From DATCJA01 sp963814955 (GTDB lineage Bacteria; Acidobacteriota; Vicinamibacteria; Vicinamibacterales; UBA2999), in NCBI GenBank assembly GCA_963814955.1, contig CAWFEX010000008.1:1178001-1242000 (forward strand): DNA of 64,000 bases, written 5' to 3'. The notes beneath the pieces are model-generated. The model was not told the DNA's origin. It did no database searches and saw only the letters and a list, made by a program, of their open reading frames with translations. A program made the translations under genes and the position numbers. How positions within the stretch are numbered: position 1 is the first letter of the stretch; each line of letters starts with the position of its first letter. Shown here in pieces: positions 18,287 to 28,220 of this stretch.

Positions 18287-20092
18287 ATGCCGTGTGCCCC
18301 CCGGCCCGGCCGACGAGTACCCCGCGCCCGCCTCATCCGCCTCCAATCGGCTCGCGAGGCGCTGTCGCGGCGCGACCGCCGCTTCAGCAATGCCCGGCTG
18401 CTGGTGTTCGCGGCTGCCGCAGCCCTCGCCGTAGGCTGGTGGCGCGGCCCGGCGGCGGTGCCCCTGTGGCTGGTCGTTCTGCCTGTCGTGCTCTTTCTGG
18501 GGCTCGTACAGCGCCACGACCGGATTCTTCGCGCCCTTGCCGGCGTCATCCGGTCCATTGGCTTCTACGAGCGCGGCCTCGCGCGCATCGAAGACCGCTG
18601 GGTTGGCCAGGGCGAGCCCGGCGATCGGTTTCGAGATGAGCGGCATCTCTACGCCAATGACCTGGACCTCTTCGGTCACGGCTCGCTGTTCGAGCTGCTC
18701 TCCATTGCGCGAACGCGCGCTGGCGAGGAAACGCTCGCCGACTGGCTGAAACGGCCCGCTTCGCCCGCCGAGATTCGCGCGCGGCAGGAGGCCGTGACCG
18801 AGCTGACGCTGGCTTTGGACCTTCGCGAAGCGCTGTCACTCGCCGGAACGGACGTCCGCGCCGCAGTGGACAGCGACACGCTGATCGGGTGGGCCGAAGG
18901 CAACCCTGTCTTACGGCGTCGATGGCTGCGTGGCGCCGCAACCGTTCTGACGGCGGCCGCTGCCGTCACAGCGGCCTACGCTTTTGCCACCGGCAATCTC
19001 GGCCCCTTCGTCGCGGTCGTCGTTGTCGAGGCGCTGTTCTCAATTCCCATGCGCGCCCGCGTGCACCAGGCCCTCCACGCGGCTGAGGGCCCGGCCCGTG
19101 ACCTGGACGTGCTGGCTCATGTTGTCGCCTGTCTCGAGCGTGAGTGCTTCACCGCAGCACAGTTGACGGCACTTCAGGAGCAGCTTCAGACCGGCGGTAT
19201 CCGCGCTTCACGCGCAATTCGCCGCCTCCATCGCCTCGTGGAGCTTCATGACTGGCAGCACAATCAGTTCTTCGGTCCAGTGGCGGCGGCATTCCTTTGG
19301 GGCACCCATCTGGCGTGGGCAATCGAGCACTGGCGGCGGATTCACGGAATGCACGTCCGAGCGTGGCTGCGAACCGTGGGCACATTCGAGGCGTTGAGCT
19401 CTCTTTCGGTCTACCGCTACGAGCATCCGCACGATACCTGGCCGGAGATCGTCGATGGGACTGCCCGATTCGAAGCAAGGAACCTGGCCCATCCGCTGAT
19501 CGCCTCCGCGCGGGCAACCGCCAACGACGTGTCGATTGCCGACGAAACGCGACTCCTCGTCGTGAGCGGCTCGAACATGTCGGGAAAGAGCACGCTCCTT
19601 CGAACGGTCGGCATCAATGCGGTGCTTGCCCAAGCCGGTGCTCCGGTGCGCAGCCTCCACTTGCGTCTCACGCCGCTCGCCATTGGGGCGACGCTGAGGA
19701 TCCAGGACTCGCTGCAGGAAGGACGATCGCGTTTCTACGCGGAAATCACGCGAATCCGGGAGCTGTCCGATCTGACGAACGGTCCCGTGCCCCTGTTGTT
19801 CTTGCTCGACGAGCTCTTCCAGGGAACCAACTCGCACGATCGATTGGTGGGCGCCGCCGGGTTGCTTCGCAGCCTGATCGATCGCGGCGCGATTGGGCTG
19901 ATTACCACGCACGATCTGGCGCTGACCGCAATTGCCGACGATCTGGCGCCCCGGGCGGTGAACGTGCACTTCGAAGACCGGTTCGAGGGTGGTGAGATCT
20001 ACTTCGACTATCGTCTCAAGCCAGGCCCCGTCACGCGCAGCAATGCCATTGCGTTGATGCGTGCGGTCGGTCTCGACATCGAAGGCGGGTAA
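18287..20092 (+). CDS. Membrane-anchored MutS-like ATPase
   Basis: This 601-residue protein has a basic N-terminus, two hydrophobic segments around residues 38-75 (LLVFAAAAALAVGWW, then PLWLVVLPVVLFLGLV), a middle helical lever region, and a C-terminal MutS ATPase domain. The ATPase shows the P-loop GSNMSGKSTLLRTVG, then QDSLQEGRSRFYAEITRI, the Walker B LLFLLDELFQGTNSHDR and the switch TTHDLAL. The mismatch-recognition domains of MutS are absent. Proteins of this architecture are common but uncharacterised, and the membrane anchor makes classic mismatch repair unlikely. It lies five bases upstream of kynA, so the three genes may be one transcript. Confidence 0.85.
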   Translation: MPCAPRPGRRVPRARLIRLQSAREALSRRDRRFSNARLLVFAAAAALAVGWWRGPAAVPLWLVVLPVVLFLGLVQRHDRILRALAGVIRSIGFYERGLARIEDRWVGQGEPGDRFRDERHLYANDLDLFGHGSLFELLSIARTRAGEETLADWLKRPASPAEIRARQEAVTELTLALDLREALSLAGTDVRAAVDSDTLIGWAEGNPVLRRRWLRGAATVLTAAAAVTAAYAFATGNLGPFVAVVVVEALFSIPMRARVHQALHAAEGPARDLDVLAHVVACLERECFTAAQLTALQEQLQTGGIRASRAIRRLHRLVELHDWQHNQFFGPVAAAFLWGTHLAWAIEHWRRIHGMHVRAWLRTVGTFEALSSLSVYRYEHPHDTWPEIVDGTARFEARNLAHPLIASARATANDVSIADETRLLVVSGSNMSGKSTLLRTVGINAVLAQAGAPVRSLHLRLTPLAIGATLRIQDSLQEGRSRFYAEITRIRELSDLTNGPVPLLFLLDELFQGTNSHDRLVGAAGLLRSLIDRGAIGLITTHDLALTAIADDLAPRAVNVHFEDRFEGGEIYFDYRLKPGPVTRSNAIALMRAVGLDIEGG

Positions 20093-20097
20093 AAGCC

Positions 20098-20901
20098 ATG
20101 AGTGGTCAGAGCACGAACCCGGCTGTCACATACGGCAACTACCTCAAAATCGACGAGCTTCTGTCGCTTCAGCAACCACGTTCTCAGGGGCCCGAGCACG
20201 ATGAGATGCTGTTCATCATCATCCATCAGGTGTACGAGCTCTGGTTCAAAGAGTTGCTGCACGAATTCCGTCGAGTGGCCCAGCTGCTCACCGACGACGA
20301 CACGCACCGCGCCCAGCACACCCTCAAGCGAATCCTGACAATCCTCAAAGTGATGGTCGCGCAGCTCGACATTCTCGAGACGATGACGCCGCTCGAGTTC
20401 CTTTCGTTCCGGGAGCGCCTGGAAGCGGCAAGCGGCTTTCAGTCGGATCAATTCAGGCAGATCGAGTTCGTTCTTGGCCGCAAGAGCGACGCAACGGTTG
20501 GTCGGTTCCCGACAGCGAGTCGCGCCCGCATGGCACTCGAGGCGCGCTTCAGCGAGCCGACGCTCTGGGACGCGTTCCTGCACTATCTCGCGCGTGAACG
20601 CTACTCCGTTCCACGCGAGCTTCTGGACCGTGACGTTACGACGCCGCTCGAACCCTCGGAAGCGATCCAGCGCATTCTCATCGACATCTATCGCCGCGAC
20701 CCGAAGAACGCGGAATTGTGCGAACGGCTCGTCGATCTGGACGAAGGTGTCCAGGAGTGGCGCTACCGACACGTGAAAATGGTCGAGCGTACGATTGGCG
20801 CGAAAGGCGGGACCGGGGGCTCGGCCGGCGCGGCATACCTTCGGACGACGGTCGGTGAGAATTTCTTCCCCGACCTCTGGGCCATCCGCACGCAGCTATG
20901 A
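20098..20901 (+). CDS. kynA: Tryptophan 2,3-dioxygenase
   Basis: This 267-residue all-helical haem enzyme opens the indole ring of L-tryptophan with O2 to give N-formylkynurenine, the first step of the kynurenine pathway in the cytoplasm. The family motif around the distal and substrate region is clear: VTYGNYLKIDELLSLQ, then HDEMLFIIIHQVYELWFKEL and the C-terminal GTGGSAGAAYLRTTV, whose Ser-x-Gly region contacts substrate in characterised enzymes. The length is normal. The ATG at 20098 follows the MutS-like gene by five bases, and its stop overlaps the kynureninase start (ATGA, 20898-20901). No kynB formamidase gene is seen nearby. Confidence 0.93.
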   Translation: MSGQSTNPAVTYGNYLKIDELLSLQQPRSQGPEHDEMLFIIIHQVYELWFKELLHEFRRVAQLLTDDDTHRAQHTLKRILTILKVMVAQLDILETMTPLEFLSFRERLEAASGFQSDQFRQIEFVLGRKSDATVGRFPTASRARMALEARFSEPTLWDAFLHYLARERYSVPRELLDRDVTTPLEPSEAIQRILIDIYRRDPKNAELCERLVDLDEGVQEWRYRHVKMVERTIGAKGGTGGSAGAAYLRTTVGENFFPDLWAIRTQL

Positions 20902-22058
20902 ACCCGCTCGCGCGGCATTACTCGCGCTTCCGGGTGGCCGAACGAATTCTGCTCACGGGCCATTCACATCAGGCGTGGCCCGACGAAGCGTTCGACGCGC
21001 AGCAGCGGGCATGGCTCGATGCGGCCGAGTATGTGGACGACAAGTGGGCGCGCGCCGAGGAGCGAGCCGCCGAAGTGCGGGCGGGCTTCGCGCGACTGCT
21101 CGGCGACGCTGCGGAGAACGTCGCGCTTGGCCAGAACACACACGAGCTGGTGACACGATGGTTGTCGGCGCTTCCGTTACGCGAGCGTCCGCGCATCGTC
21201 ACAACGGACGCCGAGTTTCACAGTCTGCGCCGGCAGCTCGACCGTCTGGCAGAAGAACCTCCGCTCGCGATCGTGCGGGTGCCAGCGCGGCCCGTGGACA
21301 CTGTCGCCGAACGTCTTGGCGCGGCGGTTGATGATCGGACGGCGTGCGTGATTGTTTCGTCCGTCCTGTATGAGACAGCCGAGATGGTTCCTCATCTCGA
21401 CGTCGCTGCCGCGGCGTGCGCCAAGGTTGGCGCCGAACTGCTGATCGACGCCTACCACCACCTGAATGTGGTGCCGTTCGATGTCTCGGCGATGAGGCTC
21501 GCCGACGCCTTCGTGACGGGAGGCGGCTACAAATACTGCCAGCTTGGAGAGGGGAACGCCTTTCTCAGAGTCCCGTCCGGCCGCCGCATGCGCCCGATCC
21601 TGACTGGATGGTTTGCAGAGTTTGCCGCGCGGCAGGAGCGCTCGACAGGGTCGGTCCGCTACGGAATCGGAGCCGCTGCCTTTGCCGGAGCGACGTACGA
21701 TCCAACCTCGCACTACCGTGCTGCGGCCGTATTCGCGTTTCACGCCCGGCAGGGATTGACGCCGCAGCGCCTTCGCGACATCAGCTGCCGTCAGGTCACA
21801 CGCCTCAAATCAGCCGTCGAGGCACTCGGGCTCGATGAGCGCGTGCTTCGCGTCGAGCCAATGGCCAACGAGCGACGCGCAGGATTCCTCGCACTCCGTA
21901 CGTCTCGCGCCGCAGAGATTTCGTCGGCGTTGAGGGCCCGAGACGTTTTCGTTGACGCGAGAGGCGACGTTCTCCGTCTCGGCCCGGCGCCGTACCTGGA
22001 CGACAGCCAGCTCGACGATGGCGTCACGGCGCTGGCAGAAGCGGTTCGTAATTTGTGA
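20898..22058 (+). CDS. kynU: Kynureninase-like PLP enzyme
   Basis: This 386-residue fold-type I PLP enzyme most likely cleaves kynurenine to anthranilate and alanine, given that its start codon overlaps the kynA stop. Visible landmarks are LTGHSHQAWPDEAFDAQQ, SSVLYETAEMVPHLD, the cofactor Asp in LLIDAYHHLNVVPFD and the Schiff-base Lys in GGGYKYCQLGEGNAFL, followed by GWFAEFA. The spacing fits kynureninase, but the class also includes other aminotransferase-V members, so the assignment leans on context. Its stop codon lies inside a TTGTGAC tandem array. Confidence 0.78.
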   Translation: MNPLARHYSRFRVAERILLTGHSHQAWPDEAFDAQQRAWLDAAEYVDDKWARAEERAAEVRAGFARLLGDAAENVALGQNTHELVTRWLSALPLRERPRIVTTDAEFHSLRRQLDRLAEEPPLAIVRVPARPVDTVAERLGAAVDDRTACVIVSSVLYETAEMVPHLDVAAAACAKVGAELLIDAYHHLNVVPFDVSAMRLADAFVTGGGYKYCQLGEGNAFLRVPSGRRMRPILTGWFAEFAARQERSTGSVRYGIGAAAFAGATYDPTSHYRAAAVFAFHARQGLTPQRLRDISCRQVTRLKSAVEALGLDERVLRVEPMANERRAGFLALRTSRAAEISSALRARDVFVDARGDVLRLGPAPYLDDSQLDDGVTALAEAVRNL

Positions 22059-22083
22059 CTTGTGACTTGTGACTTGTGACTTG
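22053..22083. repeat. Tandem heptad array TTGTGAC x4 between convergent genes
   Basis: Four perfect copies of TTGTGAC run from 22053 to 22080 with a partial fifth. The kynU stop (22056-22058) is made from the first copy. The array fills the gap between kynU and the convergent GcvT-like gene, whose stop is at 22085. Confidence 0.85.
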
Positions 22084-22084
22084 C

Positions 22085-23284
22085 TTAGGGCGGCGGCGTT
22101 GCCGTCTTCCGCGGCGGGTTGAAGAAGGGAGTCTTGACCACAACAGCGCTCACATAATGGCGCGTCGCTTCGATGGTCACCTCCATCTGCAGCAGGGTTG
22201 CCGTCGAAAAAAATGGAGCGTCGATGGTTGCCAGGGCAATCAGTCGTTTGAGCGCAGGCGACCAGGCGGTCGTCGTGGCCCGGCCAACATGCTGCCCTTC
22301 GTGCATGACGGGGACCGCCACACGTGAGGCAGCCGCAGGCGCCACGGGCGTGAGACCGAAGCGGTCGTAGAGCGCCTCCACTTCTGTCCAGTCGATCGCC
22401 AGGCCGACAATCATCCGGGCAGGCCCGGTGCGATGTTCTTCCGAAAGAGCCGCACGGCCGACGAATGGGCCTTTGTCGATGTTCACCAGACGTCCGAGTC
22501 CCATTTCGAAGGGCGAGTACTTCTGCGCTTCAATCAATGCCTTGCGACTGCTGTTGAAATCGACGTCGATGAGCAGCAGTCCGGCTTCGACGCGGGCAAC
22601 GTCCAGCGCCAGCATGCCCACGGGCTTGATTTCGAACGGTGCTCCAGCCTGCATCAGAACATCCCACACGACGAGCGCCGACTCTGACGGCATCCAGATT
22701 TCGTATCCCAGATCGCCCGTGTATCCCGTTCTCGAAATGTCGACAGCGACCCCTCCGATCCGACCGCCCGTCACGCGAAAATAACGGAGCGCGTCGATGT
22801 CGGCATCGGCGGCGGCGCGCAACACCTGGGCCGACGTCGGACCCTGGAGCGCCAGCGCCGCAACGCGTTCCGAAATATCCTCGATTTCGACGTCGAGCCC
22901 CGCCGAGTTCAGCCGCAGCCATCTCAGGCTCGGATCGGCGGCGGTCCACCGGAACAGATGTTCGTCCAGTCGTGTGACCGTTCCGTCGTCAATGACCTTG
23001 CCCGCCTCGTCACACCACGGCAAGTACCACACTTGCCCGGGCGTCATCTTCCGGACGTCTCGAGTCACGATCCGATCCACCAGACGCGCCGCATCGGGTC
23101 CCCTCACGAGGTATTTGAAGAGTGGCGAGATGTCGATGAGCCCGGCGGCGTTTCGGATGGCGTTGTATTCGTGCTCGTGGTGAGGTTCGTATGCACTGAC
23201 AGCGTAGTAACCCGACCAGTCGCGGTAGTTCAGCGACTCGCAGAGCGCAAACGTGCGCGGGTGAAATGCCGTGCCGATAGGCAT
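22085..23284 (-). CDS. GcvT-like aminomethyltransferase / folate-binding protein
   Basis: This 399-residue protein has the glycine cleavage T-protein fold: HEHEYNAIRNAAGLIDISP at the start, LVDRIVTRDVRKMTPGQVWY, the folate-pocket segment SRTGYTGDLGYEIWMPS, then LDVARVEAGLLLIDVDF and a C-terminal GcvT_C domain. The fold binds tetrahydrofolate and transfers one-carbon units. No gcvH or gcvP is nearby, so rather than the glycine cleavage system it may act in demethylation of an N-methyl compound or as a stand-alone folate enzyme. It is divergent from the flavoprotein pair at 23328 with 43 bp between starts, which suggests shared regulation. Confidence 0.82.
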   Translation of the reverse strand: MPIGTAFHPRTFALCESLNYRDWSGYYAVSAYEPHHEHEYNAIRNAAGLIDISPLFKYLVRGPDAARLVDRIVTRDVRKMTPGQVWYLPWCDEAGKVIDDGTVTRLDEHLFRWTAADPSLRWLRLNSAGLDVEIEDISERVAALALQGPTSAQVLRAAADADIDALRYFRVTGGRIGGVAVDISRTGYTGDLGYEIWMPSESALVVWDVLMQAGAPFEIKPVGMLALDVARVEAGLLLIDVDFNSSRKALIEAQKYSPFEMGLGRLVNIDKGPFVGRAALSEEHRTGPARMIVGLAIDWTEVEALYDRFGLTPVAPAAASRVAVPVMHEGQHVGRATTTAWSPALKRLIALATIDAPFFSTATLLQMEVTIEATRHYVSAVVVKTPFFNPPRKTATPPP

Positions 23285-23327
23285 CGCGCGATTATCTTAC
23301 CGATAAGCAGAAGTAGAATGGCGCGTC

Positions 23328-24902
23328 GTGTACGACGTCGTCATCATCGGCGGTGGCCACAATGGGCTCACCGCCGCCGCGTACCTGGCCCGGGCCGGGC
23401 GAAAAGTCGTGGTGCTGGAGCGCCGCCACGTGCTCGGCGGCGCGGCCGTCACCGAAGAGGTCTTCAAGGGCTTCAAGTTCTCGGTCTGCTCGTACGTCGT
23501 CTCGCTGCTCCGTCCTGAAATCATCCGGGAGCTCGACCTTCCGCGACATGGGCTGGAGATTCTGCCGCTCGACGGCACGTTCACTCCGATGCCGGACGGC
23601 AACTACTTGTGGCGCGTCAACGATCACGGAAGAACCCGCCGCGAGATCGCGAGGCACTCACGAGTCGACGCCGAAGCATATGACGAGTACGGGCGGGGGA
23701 TGGTCGAGATGGGCCGGTTCGTCAAGCCCATCCTTTCCATGCTGCCGCCGGATCCTTTATCGCGGCATCCGCGCGATTTGCGAAAGCTGCTGTTCCTGAT
23801 TCAACGGTTTCGCGCGCTGTCGCGTCAGGACCAGTACGACCTCGTGCAACTGATGACCATGAGCGCCGTCGATTTTCTGGATCGATGGTTCGAGACCGAT
23901 GTTTTGAAAGCGACGATGTCGGCCTCCGGCATCATCGGCACCTTCCTCGGGGTGCGTTCTCCAGGTACCGCATACGTACTCCTTCACCATTACATGGGCG
24001 AGATTGACGGCGCCTTTCGCTCGTGGGGCCTTCCTCGCGGGGGCACCGGCGCCATCTCAACCTCTATCGCCGACGCCGCACGAGAGGCGGGAGCCGACAT
24101 TCGTTCCGGCAGCGCTGTCGCAGGGATCGTCGTCCGCGACAACACGGCGAAAGGGGTGGTGCTCGAGAATGGCGACGAGATACATGCATCGATTGTCGCG
24201 TCGAGCGTCGACCCGAGACTGACGTTCCTGCAGTTCGTAGACCGCTCACTACTGAGCAAAGACTTTGTGGACGACGTGAATCGCTACAAGTTCCGCGGAT
24301 CGTCGGGCAAGGTAAACCTTGCGCTGGACGCCTTGCCCGATTTCACATGTCTTCCGGGACCGGGAACACATCTGCGCGGCGCCATCTCGATTTCGCCGAG
24401 CGTCGACTACATGGAGCGCGCCTACGATGCCGCTAAATACGGACGGTTTTCGCGGCGACCGTATATCGACATCGTCATACCGTCGCTGACCGATCCCGGT
24501 GTCGCTCCACCGGGAAAACATGTGATGTCCTGCTTCGTGCAGTACGCGCCGTATCACCTGAAGGAAGGCTCGTGGGATGAAAAGCGGGAGGAGTTTGGCG
24601 ACACCGTGGTGAACACGGTGGCCGAATACGCGCCCAACCTGCGAAACATCATCCTCCATCGTCAGGTCGTCACTCCGCTCGACCTCGAGCGCGAATGGGG
24701 ATTGTCGGAGGGCAACATCTTTCAGGGTGAGCTGACGCTGGAGCAGCTGTTCTTTCTCCGGCCCGCGCCAAGGTGGGCGCAGTACAAAACGCCGATCAAA
24801 AACCTCTACATGTGCGGCTCGGCGACGCATCCTGGCGGTGGAATCATGGGGGCGCCAGGACGCAACGCGGCGCACAGGATTCTTGCTGACACCTCGTCCT
24901 GA
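23328..24902 (+). CDS. Phytoene-desaturase-like FAD oxidoreductase, first of two
   Basis: This 524-residue flavoprotein starts at GTG 23328 with the dinucleotide motif VVIIGGGHNGLTAAAYLARAG and ends with GSATHPGGGIMGAPGRNAA, both typical of the CrtI-like NAD(P)/FAD oxidoreductases often labelled pyridine nucleotide-disulfide oxidoreductase domain 2. The substrate may be a carotenoid-like lipid or something else; no carotenoid synthesis genes are in the window. The nearby ATG at 23318 is in another frame and gives no homologous start. The gene is followed after eight bases by a paralogue of the same length, which suggests a heteromeric enzyme or two successive steps. Confidence 0.85.
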   Translation: MYDVVIIGGGHNGLTAAAYLARAGRKVVVLERRHVLGGAAVTEEVFKGFKFSVCSYVVSLLRPEIIRELDLPRHGLEILPLDGTFTPMPDGNYLWRVNDHGRTRREIARHSRVDAEAYDEYGRGMVEMGRFVKPILSMLPPDPLSRHPRDLRKLLFLIQRFRALSRQDQYDLVQLMTMSAVDFLDRWFETDVLKATMSASGIIGTFLGVRSPGTAYVLLHHYMGEIDGAFRSWGLPRGGTGAISTSIADAAREAGADIRSGSAVAGIVVRDNTAKGVVLENGDEIHASIVASSVDPRLTFLQFVDRSLLSKDFVDDVNRYKFRGSSGKVNLALDALPDFTCLPGPGTHLRGAISISPSVDYMERAYDAAKYGRFSRRPYIDIVIPSLTDPGVAPPGKHVMSCFVQYAPYHLKEGSWDEKREEFGDTVVNTVAEYAPNLRNIILHRQVVTPLDLEREWGLSEGNIFQGELTLEQLFFLRPAPRWAQYKTPIKNLYMCGSATHPGGGIMGAPGRNAAHRILADTSS

Positions 24903-24913
24903 TTTTCCTGTTG

Positions 24914-26491
24914 ATGCGAGTCATCGTCATCGGCGCCGGGCACAACGGACTGACGGCTGCGTTCTATCTCGCGAAGGCGGGTTTCGAACCGGTGGTCCTC
25001 GAACAAGCCGAGACGATCGGTGGAGGTGCCGTCACGGGCGAACTGCATCCCGGCTTTCGCTGCCCGACGCTGAACCATTACGTTTCGCTGCGCAGCGACA
25101 TCTTCGCGGACATGCAACTCGCAGGGAGAGGCATCGAGTTTCTCCAGACACCTGTTGACGCGTGTGCGCCCGCCGTTGACGGCCCCGTAGTCGTCGCGTA
25201 TCGGGACGAGCGCCGGACGACAGAATCGCTCCGGGCGGTCCATATACAGGACGCGGAGCGGTATCCCATGTACCGCTCCACAGTGGCCGACATCTGCCGC
25301 GTGCTTGGAGCGGTCCTCACAAACCCAACGCCAGACATCGACGCCCCGGACATGCGGGACGCCTGGAACCTGCTGAAGACCGCGCGCCAGTTTCGCGCCC
25401 TCGGCGCCAGGAATGCTTACGCCCTGCTCCGGTGGGCGCCGATGCCCGTTTCAGACTTTGTCAATGAATGGTTCGAATCGGATCTGCTGCGCGCCATGGT
25501 TGCTGCACCGGCCATTTCGGGCACGATGTACGGACCCCGCTCGGCCGGTTCAACGCTTGTCCTTCTGCTTAGAGAAGCCACGCGAATGCTTTCCGGGGGG
25601 CACGCCGCGCAGGTGAAAGGTGGTCCGGGCGCTCTTACGCAGGCCATGGCGGACGCCGCTCGGACCGCTGGCGCGAGCATTCAAACCGGCACACGGGTCG
25701 AGCGAGTCATCGTCAGCGACGGACGCGTGAGCGGGGTCGTTGCCGCGGGCCGGGAACTTCCCGCGGCCGCGGTGGTCTCTGCGATAGACCCGAAGACGAC
25801 ATTCCTGAACCTGGTAGATCCCGCGGATATCTCGCCCGATTTTCGCTCCAAGATGCTGAGCTACCGCGCGAACGGGACGCTCGCAAAAGTCAACCTCGCT
25901 CTTGCGGCGTTGCCCTCCTTCAGGGGTCTGGATCTGGCATCCGGCGTGCCCCGGGAAGCTCTTTCCGCACGGATTCACATTGGGCCGGATCTGGATTATC
26001 TCGAGCGGGCCTTCGATCATGCGAAGTATGGCGAAATTTCCGATGAACCGTGGCTCGACGTCGCGATTCCATCGGTCCTTGATCCAGGCCTCGCGCCGGC
26101 TGGCGCTCATGTGATGTCCATCTATGCGCACTACGCACCATACCGGTTGAGAAGTGACGGTTGGCCCGCAATGAAAGAAGCCGTCCTGTCACGCGTGATG
26201 GCGACGCTCGAACGCTTTGCGCCGGATGCAGGAAAGCTTGTGCTGGCGGCACAGGTCATCACTCCACCGGAGCTCGAGACGCAGCACGGGTTTCACGGCG
26301 GCCACGTGTTTCACGGGGAACTTGCCCTGGATCAGCTCGCGAACGCGCGACCGTTGCTCGGGTACAGCCGCTACGAAAGTCCGATACCGGGACTGTTCAT
26401 GTGCAGCGCAGGGACGCATCCAGGTGGCTTCATGTCCGGCGGCAGCGGCAGAATGGCGGCACAGGAGATCGCCCGTATCCTGGCTCGCTGA
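24914..26491 (+). CDS. Phytoene-desaturase-like FAD oxidoreductase, second of two
   Basis: This 525-residue paralogue of the preceding gene has VIVIGAGHNGLTAAFYLAKAG at the N-terminus and AGTHPGGFMSGGSGRMA at the C-terminus. The two share order and spacing of conserved blocks throughout (for example YMERAYDAAKYG and YLERAFDHAKYG) but are clearly diverged, so the duplication is old. I choose ATG 24914 over the TTG three bases earlier. The pair plus the divergent GcvT-like gene could form one catabolic unit. Possible roles are lipid desaturation or amine oxidation; I cannot decide from the sequence. Confidence 0.84.
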   Translation: MRVIVIGAGHNGLTAAFYLAKAGFEPVVLEQAETIGGGAVTGELHPGFRCPTLNHYVSLRSDIFADMQLAGRGIEFLQTPVDACAPAVDGPVVVAYRDERRTTESLRAVHIQDAERYPMYRSTVADICRVLGAVLTNPTPDIDAPDMRDAWNLLKTARQFRALGARNAYALLRWAPMPVSDFVNEWFESDLLRAMVAAPAISGTMYGPRSAGSTLVLLLREATRMLSGGHAAQVKGGPGALTQAMADAARTAGASIQTGTRVERVIVSDGRVSGVVAAGRELPAAAVVSAIDPKTTFLNLVDPADISPDFRSKMLSYRANGTLAKVNLALAALPSFRGLDLASGVPREALSARIHIGPDLDYLERAFDHAKYGEISDEPWLDVAIPSVLDPGLAPAGAHVMSIYAHYAPYRLRSDGWPAMKEAVLSRVMATLERFAPDAGKLVLAAQVITPPELETQHGFHGGHVFHGELALDQLANARPLLGYSRYESPIPGLFMCSAGTHPGGFMSGGSGRMAAQEIARILAR

Positions 26492-26518
26492 GAGTTACAC
26501 TTCCCTTAGGTCATCAGC

Positions 26519-28220
26519 ATGAAACGGGTTCTCGCGCTTGCGGTGCTTCTCGCATCCAGTGCAGGCCTCCTCGCTCAAAACGGATCTCTCGTTCCGCAGG
26601 GACGCGGCGGCCAGCCAATGCGTCCGGCGCGTGACGTACGCAGAACGGCCCACGGGAACGGCAACTCTGCGTGGAAGAGTTGTGACCGCAGATACGGGCA
26701 CAGCCATTCGGCGTGCCCAGGTGCGTGCCGTCTCGGCGAACACCTCCGACTCGCGCCTGGTGGCGTCCGACGCGCAGGGAATGTTCGAGTTTCGCGATCT
26801 TCCCGCAGGACGATGGGAGCTCACGGCGTCGAAAGCCGGGTTCGTCACGATGCGTTTCGGCCAGTTGCGTCCGTTCGAGGCGGGTCGCCCCATCGAAATT
26901 GCAGACGGCCAGATCATCGAACGCATAAGCCTGATGCTCCCTCGCGGCGCAGCGATCACAGGGCGCGTATTCGATGAATTCGGCGATCCGGTGGCCGGTG
27001 CGCGGCTGCAAGCGATGCGCTATCAGCTCGTCCAGGGCATTCGACGACTGTCGCCTGTCGGTGGTGGAGCGCAGAGCGACGACACCGGCGCGTTCCGTCT
27101 CTTCGGTTTGATGCCCGGCGACTATTACGTTGGCGCCACTCTGCGCGCGTTCCCGACCGAGAGCTCTGAGAACACCGACGGTTATGCGCCGACTTACTAC
27201 CCTGGAACGAGCAATGTTGCAGAGGCGCAGGTCATCTCGCTCACCCTTTCGCAAGAGACGAGCATCAGCTTCGCGTTGATGGCGGTGCGGACAGCTCGCG
27301 TCTCCGGCCGAATTGTGAATTCAACCGGCGGGCCATTCAGCGGAACCGTGATGCTCGCAGGGAGCGACAACGCCGCTCCGCCGTCCGCGTTCGGCGGTGG
27401 CAATCGGACTCGGCCGGATGGCACGTTCGTTCTGACAAACGTCGCTCCGGGAACCTACACGCTCACGGCCAGCAGTGGAGGGATGGGCGGCCGCGGCGGC
27501 GGAAGCGCCGAGCCCGAAATGGGATCGATCCCAATTACCGTTGCAGGCGAGGACCTGACCGGAATCACGCTCGTCACCAGTCATGGAGCCACGATGAGGG
27601 GAGTTGTCTCGGCGCGGAACAGCGACCCGAAACTCGAGTTGAGCGGCATTCAAATCAACACGCAAGCCGTGCCCATCGAACGAGGGTTCGGAGGCGGAAG
27701 CCGCGCGGGCCGGGTTGGTCCCGAGGGCAGGTTCGTGGTGACCAACCTTTTTGGCACCCGCGTGATTCGCGTGAATGGTATTCCCCAGGGCTGGATGCTC
27801 GACACTATTTCGCTGGCGGGCACCGACGTCACGGACAGGCCGGTGGAGTTCAAACCCACCCAGACCATTGAGGGCGTGGAGGTCGTGCTCACAAATCGCG
27901 TGACGCACGTGTCAGGAACCGTCGCGGGCGCCGATGGCAAGCCGCTGCGCGACTTCAGCGTTGTCATCTTTCCCGATGACGAGACCAGGTGGCAGCCACC
28001 GTCACGGTATGTGAGATCCGGACGCCCCGATCAGGATGGTGTCTTCAAGATCACCGCGTTGCCGCCGAGTAACGGATATCTCGCGGTTGCCGTCGATTAC
28101 CTGGAACAGGGCGAAGACGGCGACCCGGCATTCCTGGACTCCATCAAGAGCCGCGCGACGCCGTTCCGCCTGGACGCAGGCGGATCGACGATGATCGCTC
28201 TGAAGCTCGTCGAGCGATGA
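26519..28220 (+). CDS. Secreted carboxypeptidase-regulatory-like repeat protein, frame broken near 26645
   Basis: The start at ATG 26519 gives a clean signal peptide (MKRVLALAVLLASSAGLLAQ), but this frame loses homology after about 40 residues. The frame one base on carries PTGTATLRGRVVTADTGTAI, the start of a carboxypeptidase-regulatory-like (transthyretin-like) beta-sandwich, and continues through several more such modules (ITGRVFDEFGDPVAGARLQA, then VSGRIVNSTGGPFSGTVML, then VSGTVAGADGKPLRDFSVV) to 28220. One extra base near 26642-26647 restores a 566-residue exported protein. These proteins are abundant in acidobacteria, and their function is unknown; adhesion or scaffolding is often assumed. 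Its stop overlaps the next start (ATGA). Confidence 0.82.

Noticed and set aside
20098..22058. Kynurenine genes as part of NAD synthesis
   Set aside because: No kynB, kmo or haao gene is next to the pair, so the data support only tryptophan breakdown towards anthranilate.
22053..22083. Possible CRISPR array or direct-repeat system
   Set aside because: Units are 7 or 8 bp with no spacers, here and at the other arrays; no cas genes are in the window.
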